DNA from: Orobanche coerulescens
Lineage: Eukaryota > Streptophyta > Magnoliopsida > Lamiales > Orobanchaceae
Direction: 5' to 3'
Assembly: GCA_033398695.1 (NCBI GenBank)
Contig: CM065814.1
Location: forward strand, 17,914,358 to 17,978,357
Length of the DNA stretch: 64,000 nucleotides
In this document: positions 34,376-46,276 of the stretch, one piece after another
Numbering within the stretch: the first letter of the stretch is position 1
Layout: each line of letters begins with the position of its first letter
The notes under the pieces: generated by a model
What the model was told of the DNA's origin: nothing
What the model saw: only the letters and a program-made list of their open reading frames with translations
Databases searched by the model: none
Position numbers and translations under genes: made by a program

Positions 34376-35855
34376 TGTTGTAGTATAAAATGCAGTGGAA
34401 GCGAGAAGGAATAAAAGGTTTTATAAACTAACCAACATAAATAGCGGATGTATTTAGGCTTGCTTAATTAATTAAGCAAATTAATTAACAATTTAAATAT
34501 ACGTATTTACGCAGTAGAAATTGGTAATTCATACCTTTGAAGCAAAGTGGTGGAAAATTCCTTCTGGGTCGATCGAACTCCCCTTCGTACTCCTCCTTGA
34601 TCTTCTTTTATTTCTACCTCAAGATCTTCTAGAGTATATCCCGCCTAAGATCCGAATATCGTGTGGGCAATAATCTATCGGGTCAAACTTGGACTTGCAG
34701 TATGGGATAGGCCGGAAATTCTTCAAGAAATACCTCACAATTTTTTCTCTCTATTTTTCTTGAATATTTGTGTATTTAGAAAAATATTGTGTTACCTAAA
34801 TTGTGGAATCCAAGACACAAGTCAAGATCCACAATTAAACACAAAATAATGAGGAAAAAATTGGAAATTTCTTGTTACAAGAAGTAGTAAAATCGGCCAC
34901 CATGTATGCTCCTTTTATAGGTGTTTTGGGCTATTCTAGGTACCTTAAGGATGATAAGGTAAAGACTCCCAATAGAGATCATCTTTCCAATATTAGGACT
35001 CTTCCTAATATGAAGACTCTATTAATATCAACTTAGTCCACTAAAATGTTAATATTGCACTTCCTACCAAAATCCCAAATTACGAAATTGGGCTCCTTTT
35101 TGAATTAATTATTTCCCGTGTTGAAGATAATCCATGTCCATTAATTAATTTAAGCTACTGACAGCTTTTAATTAATTAATGTGTTATACATGAGTATACC
35201 ACTCGACTTTTATTATTATATCGGAAAATTAATTCCACATGCAGGGTTTAGTATAATAATCCTTTCGAGTGCCTCAAGGGACATGATCAACCCGACTGGT
35301 CGGGACACGATTTCCAGCTATAATATTAATTATTATATAAATAATAATATTGCCCAAAATATCGAGCATATTGAGTCAATCATTGTGGCTCTCACCCATG
35401 ATAAATCAAAGCAATAAATATTAAATATATATAATTAAATATTAATCACTAGAATTAAGAAATAATAGTTGTCTGAGATGTACGTTCTTCTTATAGTCAG
35501 TACAGAAGAATCCATCTCACCTTGATCCTGTTCAACGTATACCGAATACGCTAATATATGCTAATGGTCAAGACCAATCAATCTCAAGCATATATTACAA
35601 CCTCTCACATAACGGTCTAATGTTATATAGGTTGTGAACTAATTATTACTATATAAGGAACCGATAATGTGATCTTTTGTGTGACTCGACACACCACATT
35701 ATCTACAATATAAAGTAATTTAGACAACATTTGTAACCATAGCGTGAATAAATATGCAAAATATGTGATTAATGAATTAAATATTCTCATAGATAAAGAC
35801 CGGGAAATTAGGTAATACAAGCATAAAGTATGCTTTGATGTGTACAACCCTAACA
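34376..35855 (-). mobile_element. Copia A 5' LTR (1480 bp)
   Basis: On minus it starts TGTTAGGG (35855) and ends CTACAACA (34376), the same family as the shared LTR at 13360-20112. It shows the uninterrupted host site of element L (TATTAATTATTATATAAA near 35322-35340). Right neighbour is Sirevirus-like D in mid-gag, so A, or a rearrangement at its edge, removed the 5' end of D. Confidence 0.9.
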
Positions 35856-37205
35856 GGCATTCGTACTGGATTAATAATAATAAGCCTGAATTTTACATGC
35901 ATAATAATTATCAATGTTACAGCGACTACGTGCCTGCCACACGTAGACATTGCAAGAATGGACCTAAAGTAACCTACATCAAGCCAATTGCTGTCAGGAA
36001 AATATGGGAACCTAAAGGCACTAACATCTATGGACCCAACATATAAAGGGGAACTAAATCTTCTAATCTTTCTGCTTATATGACATCAAAGAAAAGGACA
36101 TCTGGTACTTCGATAGCGGATGTTCTCGGCACATGACAGGAGATAGAAGCAAGCTGTCAGATTATGTAGAAGGGCGCGGTCCAAAAGTGCGCTTCAGTGA
36201 AAAATCAAAAGGGAGAACAAGAGGGAAGGGAACCCTGCTTGTAGGAAAATTCAAAGTCGCCGATGTAGCTTATGTTGAAGTCTTACAGTATAATCTACTT
36301 AGTATTAGCAAGTTCTGTGACAAACAGTTCTCGGTTAAATTCTATATAGACCATTGTAGAGTCAATAACATTCTGACCAAAGAAGTTGTGCTCACAGGAA
36401 GCAGATCAGGTAATATGTATATTGCTGACTGGATGCCTACGAGCTCCACAATTCCTTGTTTTGTTGACAAAGGCACTGCAGATCTAAGCTGTATATGGCA
36501 CAAGAGAATGTCTCAAGTCAACTTCAAGACGATCAACAAGATCGCCAGACAGGGAATAGTTAGAGGTCTGCCCAATGTGTCATTTCAAAAAGATAGCGTC
36601 TGTGGACCCTGTCAGAAAGGCAAGCAAATCAAGACCACCCTGAAAAGTAAATACTACCTTTCCACTCACAGAGTTCTAGAAATTCTACATATGGATCTCT
36701 ACGGTCCTGTAGACACGGTAAGTTTGGGAGGTAAGAAATACTATCTCATTATTGTTGATGATTTTTCCAGGTATGCTTGGACAATCTTCCTGAGCAAAAA
36801 GAAGGAAACCACATCAAAGCTACCCGAGCACCTGAGAAAGCTTCAAAATGAGAAAGGGTTGAGTATCGCTTCCATTCATTCCGATAGAGGTACTGAATTT
36901 ACTAGTCGTTTTATAGAGCAATACTGCTCGGAAATGGCATACAGCACAAATACTTAGCTGCCCGAACACCTCAACAAAACAGTGTTGCCGAGCGAAAGAA
37001 CAGGATGCTCAAAGAAGCAACAAGGACCATGATTGCCGCAAGCAAGTTGCCACAGCGTTTCTGGGGTGAAGCCACCAATATAGCGTGCTATATACAAAAC
37101 CGATGTATCATCAACAAACATCAAAACAAAACAGCATAAGAGGTATGGAATAACAAAACTTCATTACTTTCATACTTTCACATATTCGGATGCAGATGTT
37201 ATGTT
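35856..37205 (+). pseudogene. Sirevirus-like copia D: gag end, protease, integrase
   Basis: Starts abruptly after copia A in the gag tail (YWINNNKPEFYM). Protease DIWYFDSGCSRHMTGDRSK at about 36096-36150 keeps the DSG. The open frame 36133-36957 (274 residues) covers GAG-pre-integrase (IWHKRMSQVNFKTINKIA, CGPCQKGKQIK) and the integrase core (HMDLYGPVD, DDFSRYAWTIFL, IHSDRGTEF). A frameshift near 36950 moves the rest (TPQQNSVAERKNRMLKEATR) to another frame. The WYxDSGCSRHMTG wording is typical of Sirevirus/Maximus copias. gag, leader and 5' LTR are missing. Confidence 0.9.
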
Positions 37206-39314
37206 TTGAACAACGGGAAGGATCAACTTAGAACCTTCGATGAGAAGTCGGATGAAGGGATATTTGTACGATATTCCTCTGACAACAAAGCTTACAGAAT
37301 CTTTAATAAACGGAAGCTGATAATTGAGGAATCAGTGCATGTAGTGTTCGACGAACCTCACCATGATCCTACAGGAGTAGAAGATGTTACTCAGAATATC
37401 CAAAAACTCACCATTAATGACCCTCAAACTCCGATAGAGCCTGTCGCTGACTTAGAAATCAACCTCGCAGCTGTAAGAATAGATGTAGCTGAAGCTGATG
37501 CTGTACAAGCTGAAGTTGAAACTACAACAACTCAAGATACAGTACGGGACACCGAATTAGAACCCGAGAGAAGATGGTTGAGAGATCACCCACAGGAGTT
37601 GATCATAGGAAACATTGATGCTGGAGTATCTACCCGTAGAAGAATACAGAGTACACAAGGAAATGTACTATATGCGCAAGAAGAACCCGAATCTGAAATA
37701 TCTCCATTTCCTGTATGGAAGTCTCAAGCTGAACTTAGAAGACTTAATATGTGCACTATTGCTGTATTTTTAGCTCAATCCGAACCTGTTTCTACCAAAG
37801 AAGCTCTAGACAATTCTCAATGGATCACATCTATCGAAGAAGAGCTTAATGGTTTCGAAAGAAACAATGTATGGTATCTAGTACCCAGACCTGAGCATCA
37901 AGCTGTAATAAGAACTAAATGGGTATTTAGAAATAAGAAGGATGAGAACAGACTTGTTATCATAAACAAATCGCATCTAGTCGCACAAGTCTACAGACAG
38001 GAAGTAGTCATAGACTACGATCAAACATTTGCCCATGTATCCAGAGTAGAAGCCATTAGGATATTTCTAGCCTTTGACGCCCATAAGAGCTTTATTGTAT
38101 ATCAAATGGACGTCAAAAGTGCATTCCTGAATGTAGACCGTGCCGAAGAAGTCTATGTTGAATAACCACCAGGTCTTGTTAACTCAGAAGGTGGAGACCT
38201 TGTATACAGGCTAAGGAAAGCACTGTATGGACTTAAGCAAGCATCAAGAGCATGGTATGAGACCTTGTCCCTGTACCTTACCAATAATGGATTCGAGAAA
38301 GGTGCTGTGGACAAGACCCTATTTAAAATACAGGAAGGTGATGACCTCGTGATGGCTCAAATATACGTAAATGATATTATATTTGGTTCAACTTAGATTG
38401 CTCTATGTCAAAGGTTCTCTCATCTCATGCAAAGTAAATTTGAAATGAGTATGATGGGAGAACTTAGTTATTTCCTAGGATTGCAGGTAAAGTAGTTGCC
38501 TACACGAATCTTCATCAACCAGGAAAAGTACAGCAAGGAGCTTCTCAACAAATTTGGTATGAACAGCTCCAAATCATCGTCAACCCCCATGAGCACTTCC
38601 GTGCAAATTAGTGCTGGCGAAGCTGGAAAGCCGGTTGATCAATCACTCTACAGGAAGCTTATTGCTTCACTCCTATACCTAACAGCTAGCAGGCCCGATA
38701 TCTAGTTTGCTGTAGGAGTGTGTGCTCGGTATCAAGTAGCACCTAAAGAATCACACTTCACAACAGCCAAACAAATCCTGAAGTATGTCAAAGGAACAGT
38801 CAATGTAGGACTATGGTATCCTAAAGAAGGCGGATTCGATTTGGTTGGCTACAGCGACTCGGATCTCGTAGGCTGCAAGCTAGATAGGAAGAGTACAAGC
38901 GGTACTTGTCACTTTCTTGGACCTAGACTTGTGTCATGGTTCAGTAAGAAGCAATTAGCAAACTCACTTTCCACAGCTGAATTAGATTACTATGCTGCTG
39001 GTAGTTGCTGTATGCAGATCCTTTGGATGCAACAACAGCTGTCAGATTATAGAATCACTGCCAAGGAAACACCGATCATGTGTGATAGCACGAGTGCAAT
39101 TGCAATAACGCACAATCTTGTATTGTACTCCCATACTAAGCACATTCATATGAAGCATCACTTCATTTGGAATCATGTTGAGAACAAGGATGTTCGGCTC
39201 GAAAAAGTTCATACAGATATCCAGTTAGCCAACATCTTTACCAAGCCTCTCAGCACATCCAGATTATGTATGCTTCGACAAGAATTGGGAATGCTACAGC
39301 CCGACTCCCTATAA
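37206..39314 (+). pseudogene. Sirevirus-like D: linker, reverse transcriptase, RNase H
   Basis: Linker plus RT from 37206 ([51 protein letters not shown]), stop at 38163 in the usual VEQPPG (TAA for CAA), then [20 protein letters not shown]. The catalytic box reads IYVNDIIFGST, with the first Asp of YVDD changed to Asn, so polymerase activity should be lost. Further stops at about 38396, 38495 and 38703. RNase H (38718-39314) is open: YSDSDLVGCKLDRKSTSGTC, STAELDYYAAGSCC, MCDSTSAIAITHN and FTKPLSTSRL. Confidence 0.92.
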
Positions 39315-39337
39315 TTTTAATGCTTTACTCAACAATT

Positions 39338-39554
39338 AAGGGGGAATGTTGTAAGACCCAAGAATATAGTATCCACCATTAATTATCTGTACACTCAGAC
39401 AATCCGACAGCACTGTAGGAATAAAAAGACATGTAATTATCCTACAGCTGACATGTGCAATAATTAAGGGGGAATACAATATGGCCCATGAATACAGTAT
39501 TAATCCAAAAATTGCTGTAAGAATTGAATCCGGTATGTACCTTTTAAGGGGGAA
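39338..39554 (+). promoter_or_regulatory. Three spaced polypurine tracts after D pol
   Basis: AAGGGGGAA at 39338, 39466 and 39546, spaced 128 and 80 bp. The sister copy G has the same trio at 57646, 57775 and 57855 (129 and 80 bp). Multiple tracts after pol are a described trait of Sireviruses. Confidence 0.8.
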
Positions 39555-40094
39555 CGCTGTATTTTCGCGGATACAATACATACAATGGGTCATCAATTAA
39601 TACTATATTAATACTATTTCAATATTTTATTCATTTTAAAAACAGTTGTGAGTCCACGTGCCCTGTTGTAAAATCAAACGTCTTTTGCATTTAATGCTTT
39701 ACAAGAGATCTGGACTATTTTATATCAAACGCCGTAATTTTTCAAATTAATTAATAATTTCAAACCGCCATTTCGGGCAATAATGGAAGTCAAAATGTCA
39801 GATGTGGGACCAGTTATCATTTCAAATTCGGATGGATAAGATGTACCAGTTACGCTCAATTCATCCTCATCGTTCATTTAAAAATGACGGTTCTCATCCC
39901 TTAAATCTGACCGTTCACTGTCTAGAAAACCCCTAATCTTCCCCGCCCACTATAAAAGGACTGTTATTTGCTCCCTTCGACTCTTTACGCCTTCTGCAAA
40001 ATTAAATGAGTTCTTTGAGCAAACAGCCTACAATGTTTACTGCATATTACAACATTTTCTTTGCATTTCACTCACTTTCTCTTCAAGAATCACT
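39555..40094 (+). other. Spacer between D polypurine tracts and third ORF, no gene
   Basis: Non-coding stretch with a possible TATA-like CCACTATAAAAGG at about 39948-39960, also kept in copy G (CACTATAAAAGG near 58232). It could serve as a promoter for the third ORF; this is inference from position and conservation. Confidence 0.45.
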
Positions 40095-43000
40095 ATGGCA
40101 TCATCACAGACCTCTTCTCCATCTCTTAAGAACACCACTATCGTCGATGGGCGAATCTTCGCCAGATCTGTAGTGGTATAACGTGTTCGTTCTGAAGTTG
40201 AGGACGTTGAATCCATGGAGTTCATCGTCTCAAGGATTCGTCAGTAGGCATTTCTCGCCTTGGAAGCTACACGGATGAGCTCTATGATGAGCAAATGGTC
40301 GAGGAATTCTATATCGACGCCTATGTTCGTTTCTTCTCTCTGGCAAGAGGAGGAAATGTTTCTGACATCACTGCCACCATCCGTGGAGTCGAGATCCACG
40401 TTGACCAGGACTTATTGCAGAATCTTTACAGGCTTCCCTCTGATGGTCTGACTATGGAGGAACTTGAGAATTTTGGGTCCCAGGAGATCCTCACCGCATA
40501 CTGAGGATTATTCACTAGTTCTGCATCGAACGTGAACGTTCATGCGTCCTCCTATAAGAAAGGTTTCTGCTTGCCATTCGTTTATTTACACGATTTTTGT
40601 TGCCGTGTGGTTGAGAACAGTACTAGAGCTTTTGAGATGTGCACCAATCTTAGATTCAGAATGATGGTCGCCATCATGTCTGGAGAAAAGGTCAATTGGT
40701 GTCAGATTGTCCTAAAAAGACTGCATGAAGAGGCTTCCAAGACTGCTACACAGAAGAAGCCCTTTGGTCTTATCCTTAACTATATTTTGACCAAATGCGG
40801 TGTACCGCAATCAAAAGAAGCAAAGAAGATCAATCAGTGTAAGTACATTGGAGGAAGCAAGCCCTCCGTATTTAACAAAGACGGATTGATCGGGTTAAGG
40901 CCATTTGTTCGATACATGCCCCTGTCTGCTGACCCTAGGGATACCACTTTGAAGTAAGGGAGCAAGGAGACTTCAAATAAAAGGAAGAGATCTCACAGCA
41001 AAACTCCCCTTGCTGTTGAGAAGCCGAAAACGAAGCTAAGGAAGCTTTCCAAAGCCAAGGCTGCAGAGATTACAGCGATCTCTGTGGATGCCCCTTCGAT
41101 GGTGCAACCCACTATATCAAACCCCCAGGGCGCAACCCCTGTGGAAGAGATAGTTGCTACTGCAATGGAAGATCCTGAGCCTTTGGCGGCAACGACGGAT
41201 AAACAACTATATGCCAACATTGAAGTCTCTGGCGAGACGGCTGCTCCTTTGGAGCCAAAAGCCACATCTCCTGTACGGGAACCCACACCCGTAAGGGATC
41301 CATCTCCCCTCAGGGTACCAACCCCTGTACGGTATCCCACTCCAATACAGGATCCCACACCTGTAGATGAACCCATGCCTACAGTAGACCCATGCACTGT
41401 GCGCAACCCCTCTCCCGACACTATAATCAACAAAACTCTGCTGTCAGTTCAAATTGAACAGGATTATAAACGTTTTGTTCAATGGAAATCCTATAGGGTC
41501 GCTCCTTACGATACTTTGTATAACTGGATCGCGTGGAGAGAAGAAGAATTGTTTGTCCTGGAGGTAACAGATTATCCGAATATTGAAGTCCTAATCCAAT
41601 GGGACAATATCTTCTGCAAGGAGCTGATTTCGAGCTATTTCATGGATAAAGATGACGCTCGAATGAAAGGAAAATCTATATCCGAGGACACTATTCCTGT
41701 AAGTCCGAAAACAGACCACGACTCATATGACGATGACGCCCTTCAATCCGGTCTGAGAGTGAGCTGTGAGGAAATTCGAGAACAGGAGTTTGCACGGATG
41801 CAACAACAACAGGGAGTAGGGACCTCCAGCCAACATCAGTCCCCTCCCAAACAGCAAGAAACTACCATCGAACAGGAGGAATCAGTCCCTCTTGTCACTG
41901 AAGTTACAACAGTTTCTCAACAGGCCCCCGAGCCTATCGACGCACAACAGGAAGCCCATCCGGAACAGGAGGAATCAGTCCCTCCTGTCACCGAGACCAA
42001 TGAAGCCGAACAACCACCAGATACAACAGCACCTGATGCCCCTGCATCACCGATTGATGTGGTATCTGATGACGGTTTCCTACCCGAGAATGAACCACAA
42101 CGACCACGAAATCATGTGGTCGTCCGACAGATCAATGGAGCTGATGATGGAAAGCCAAGCTCTCCCAGATTGGAAGCTAGGAATGAGCAACTTCATGCTC
42201 TCGGTCGCCAAACTGTCTTCATACAGGAAGCTGCAAATGCTCTGCACAATGTTGAAAAACAGATCAACTGGTTGCATGAGACTGCCATTGACGAAATGAT
42301 GGGTGTTAAAAGAGAAATCTCCAAAGTGGAAGAAGACTTCCGCATTTTGCCCACCGTCCTAAGGCAACCTCTCAACCAACTCCAATAGCGTCAGAGCAGA
42401 TTCTCATGGAGGACAATGCCAAGCTCTGCATCTCTGAAGCCAAAACTGTATGTGCCCTACAGGAAACAGGCACCCAGCTCAGAGGACACGATCGAAAGAT
42501 AGATGATATGCCGCTGGTGATTCAATCCCTAGTTGATAAGATGTCAAGCATGGAGACCAAACACGATAATGCGATGAAGATCCTGGAACGCCTTGATACG
42601 AAGGTCTCTTATCTTGATGATGCCAAAAAGGAGTAAGAAACTAGAGAAGCTGGAAGACAATGGAGGTTAGAAAAAGAGAAGGAATTTGAAGTTGTACTAG
42701 AAGATAGCGTCAGTGTTGCAATCAACCGACTGGCCGCTCCTGCACAAACATACAGGGTATCTGGTTCTCGCCCTGAGTTCCACGACCCCAACTTCCCATG
42801 GGAAAATAATGTGCAAAAGCCATCGGAGATTCGTCTGTCGTCCAACCGTCAGCCTACATCTGATGAAGTGAAGCAATGGAGGAAGAATGAACTGATGAGG
42901 TATTTTGTCAAGCTCATCAGGGAGTCCGCCATCTTCAACAAATGCCGAACATTGGCAGAGGATGGTGAAGAATTTGCTAAAATGCTTGAAAAATGAATGC

Positions 43001-43205
43001 TCCCATTGCAGATTTCAATGAAGTCAAGGCATTGGAAAGGAGATCGGATCACTCACCCAGATGACTGGATTCTTGCCTTCGACCAATCGGCTGAAGGAAG
43101 AGCGATCTATATAGATCGAGGCAAGAATTCATTGGAACACTGGTGGAGAGGAACTTAAAATGATCCCGACAGAAAACCTTGGAGAAATGCTCACTACAGG
43201 AGTTA
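40095..43205 (+). pseudogene. Sirevirus-like D third ORF (env-like position), broken
   Basis: Long third ORF between pol and the 3' LTR. ATG 40095 (MASSQTSSPSLKNT). A stop and frameshift near 40180-40260, then TGA 40502, TAA 40955, TAG 42386 and later stops. N-terminal part: EEFYIDAYVRFFSLARGGNV, LLQNLYRLPSDGLTMEELEN, FCLPFVYLHDFCCR, MMVAIMSGEKVNWCQIVLKR, FGLILNYILTKCGVP and KKINQCKYIGGSKPS. The middle (41084-42388, 434 open residues) has Pro-rich PVRDPSP-type repeats and a doubled EQEESVP(P/L)VTE. The end (42200-42990) looks helical, coiled-coil like. No signal peptide or membrane segment was seen, so env-like refers to position only. Related pieces occur at 58387-58828 and, on minus, 50064-50460. 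Confidence 0.75.
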
Positions 43206-43676
43206 GCATGGAGGATCCCTTTCATCAAAATTTAAAACAACATAAAATTCTGTATCTTTATTTCCGTTTTCTTTGTAATCTTTGCCCAATATCAATAAAA
43301 TCTATATTTGTCTTGAAAGATTACAACTCGTGATCTACTCTATGTTACTGTGTGATTACAAAATTAATTTATCTGCTGCAATCTAACAAGTAAAACTTGT
43401 ATAGTATAAAGCTGTAAGAACTCGTATGCGAATAGTTCATAGGTTAAGTTGTATTCAACTAGATCATACTGTAAGATTGAGCCTGCGCGCCAATCATTAA
43501 TTGAAGTTGTAATACACTTCCCTATTAGATGCTATCATTCTAGAACTTGCCTGCGAGCAGTTCACATTATTTTAATGCTGAAGGCCAGAACATTCGACAG
43601 AAGATCAAGAAGAAAGCCTCTCAAAGCAAAGATGTTTTAAAGGTTTTGGCATCATCAAGAAGCTTTGGCAATTATC
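43206..43676 (+). other. D 3' untranslated stretch, no gene
   Basis: AT-rich; short frames near 43449-43676 lack recognisable features. Confidence 0.5.
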
Positions 43677-43689
43677 AAAAGGGGGGAAT
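43677..43689 (+). promoter_or_regulatory. D main polypurine tract
   Basis: AAAAGGGGGGAAT directly before the 3' LTR start TGTTGGGA. Confidence 0.9.
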
Positions 43690-45034
43690 TGTTGGGATAA
43701 ACAATCCTATACCGTGTTTTGATAAAGTGCCAATATACAACAAGTAGCTGTCCCGAAGACAATCATACAGCAAAATGTCAAGTACCTCAACATACAGCAA
43801 AAGAATAAAGTGCCATCATACAGCATGAAGCTCATCAACCAATGACACCAAGTATGGAAGCTGTCCTGAAACATTCATGCAACATCTTTCCATACAACAG
43901 CCCTAAGACAGCCTACAGCGTGGAACCTACAGCTACAACAGTATAAATGCAACATGTTGGATACAGCAAACAAGTTGTAAAGTGTTGAGATTATTCAAAC
44001 ACTTATCGAACAAGACTGAAGACCGTTGAAACGGAATCTGCTTTATTCGCTAAAGTCAAGCCCCATTTGAAAAGAAGTATTTAAATACTGAATGGATAAG
44101 GTATTTAAATACCACCAGACAAAGATCTTCAGACAAGGAGCAAAATTCGGATCTTGTATTTTGCAAGTCAAACAACACGGAACGGTTCTATGCTCAATGG
44201 ATCTATTCTCAATGGACTATTTCCAAAGGCTATATATACCCTAAAGTTTGAAGATCAGATTACAAGAGATAATAAGAACAACACAAGAACGAATATTCAT
44301 AAGATCAAGATCTGAAAACTGAGACAAACTGAGATATACTAAGATACACTCGTGAACATCACAAGAACAGTATATCAAAAGCAATCATATTTCTTCAAGC
44401 ATACTGCCTTTCTTGAGAGAAGAAATATACAAGTGCTCAACCTTGAACAACACATCATCAAGCTCAAGCTCAAGAAAGTCAAGCTGTTGTTCAAACCTTG
44501 TTTTTACATTTGAAGAAACCATCAGCCCTGTGTGGACTGAAGAAAGTTTGCTTTTCGTGAACTGTGTGTGATGGATTTGCATTGAAGATGAAGCTTCGGA
44601 ACTATGTGTGAAGAAGCAAGTCAAGTACTAGCTTTGACCAATCCGTGTGAACGGTTGAAAGCGACAGTCTTTGTATAAATTTGTGTGAATGATAAAAGGA
44701 TAGGTTTGATTATAGACATGTAGTTGTGTACGTAGTGTTTATAATAAACATTTTCACTCCTGTGTGGAGGACCAATGGATGTAGAGGTGTTTACCTCGAA
44801 CCACTTTAAATACCGTGTCATTTACCTTCTGCACTCATAGTTTTCATTATTGTGATTATTTTTAAGTATACATTGCATACCCTGTACGCACCAAGCAAAC
44901 AGGAGAAAACCTAGTTGCTGTATTTACAACAACTTACTTTAACAGACTTCCGTTACGCACTCTAATTTGTAAATCGTACAACTTGTTGCTTAAAACACTT
45001 TCAAAGTTGTATCCTGTATACTTAATGGCCAACA
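43690..45034 (+). mobile_element. Sirevirus-like D 3' LTR (1345 bp)
   Basis: Begins TGTTGG and ends CCAACA, perfect terminal inverted bases, directly after the polypurine tract. TATA at 44232-44239 (TATATATA). The first 300 bases carry repeated (A/C)TACAGC words near 43765, 43792, 43818, 43914, 43930 and 43961. The right edge abuts gypsy LTR M. The 5' partner is missing, so no target duplication can be read. Confidence 0.85.
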
Positions 45035-45505
45035 CATGCTATTTCTATTGAGTAGCAAACGCTAGATTTGAGTCTTAGCGCACACTAATGGTCCAGGCCT
45101 GGCAGAGGCAGTAGCTGATTCTGCCCTCTGGACTAGCAGTTAGCGCACACTAGGCACTAGCTAACGCATGCTATTCGTATTGAGTAGCGCGTGCTAGCAT
45201 CGCCTGTAGCGCACGCTAACGGGCTGAGTTGGTAGGGGCAGTGGGGTGTTTCTGTTTTCTGGACTAACAGTTAATGCACGCTAGGCCTGAGCTAGGGCAC
45301 GCTATAGGTATTGCGTAGCGTGCGCTAGTGCCCAGATGTAGCGCATGCTAGCGGGATTTGGCAGTGCATTGGAATTTTTGGCAAGATACCAGTTAGCGCA
45401 CGTAAAGGTGTGGTAGCTCATGCTAACGTCGCAGGTCAGAAGCTACTGAACTACTGGGTGACCCCGTTAGTGCACGCTAGCCCTGAATTTTAGCGCGCGC
45501 TAATC
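45035..45505 (+). repeat. Palindrome array, core TAGCGCACGCTA, just before TATA
   Basis: About 15 cores, near 45052, 45075, 45133, 45156, 45185, 45207, 45270, 45290, 45316, 45338, 45393, 45413, 45466 and 45492. Each has arms TAGCG and CGCTA around two bases, with variants. A super-repeat of about 135 bp starting TCTGGACTA(G/A)CAGTTA carries four cores each. It ends about 10 bp before the TATA box. Confidence 0.9.
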
Positions 45506-46134
45506 AGGCGCAGTATATAAGTGAGGGTCAACCTTGTTCTTCGTCATTTTTCATCTATTTCACTCATTTCCGATGGGAGAACACGAGAAGCCGATTTGAG
45601 GGCGATTTGGGGGCGATCTTTCATCAGCCATCATCATCTTTGGTTGGATAACAAATATCACAACATCTAATCCATCTCTACCTTCCAAATCAAGGTAAAT
45701 TCCTTAGAACCCTACTTTTGGGAGTTTTTGGGGATTTTCTTAGATTCGTCCGATTTATCCATTTTGGAGCTTGAGATCTTTGAGATTATGATGTATCTAC
45801 CCCGTACCCGTGTTTCCCCTACGATTATATAGATGGTTTTGTACCTTATTCGGACTTTAGAAGGCTTAGATGGTTTCCAAACCTCTAGGTGATTATCTTT
45901 GTAGTTTTGTGAATCGTAGATGGGTTTCGGGAGTTTCTTCGTGTGATTTTAATATGGATTATTAATTATCATATTCTTTACGAATCGTTTAGGTGCCGGA
46001 AGTACGTTCTTGGACCTACCGAACTTGTATTCTTTTCCTTCCGATTCTCGAGGTCTCAAAGGCAAGTATATGTTTATGCTTGTACGTTCTAGACTTTGAA
46101 AGTAAGGTATATGAATGGCATGATTGTATATATT

Positions 46135-46276
46135 CACTCTGGGACGGACCGACGGGTCCTATGAGGGTTCCATAGCCTTTGATGCGGTTCCGCGAATATT
46201 TTGGGTTAACCACTCTGGGAGGGTCCGACGGGGCCTCTGAGGGTTCCGTTGCCTTTGGTGCGGTTCCACGGTTAAT
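46135..46276 (+). repeat. 76-bp tandem duplication in LTR M
   Basis: CACTCTGGGA starts at 46135 and 46211. The two copies share the phrases GAGGGTTCC, GCCTTTG and TGCGGTTCC. Confidence 0.8.

Noticed and set aside
40993..41433. 146-residue Gly/Thr/Val-rich frame on minus
   Set aside because: Shadow of the Pro-rich repeat of the third ORF on plus.
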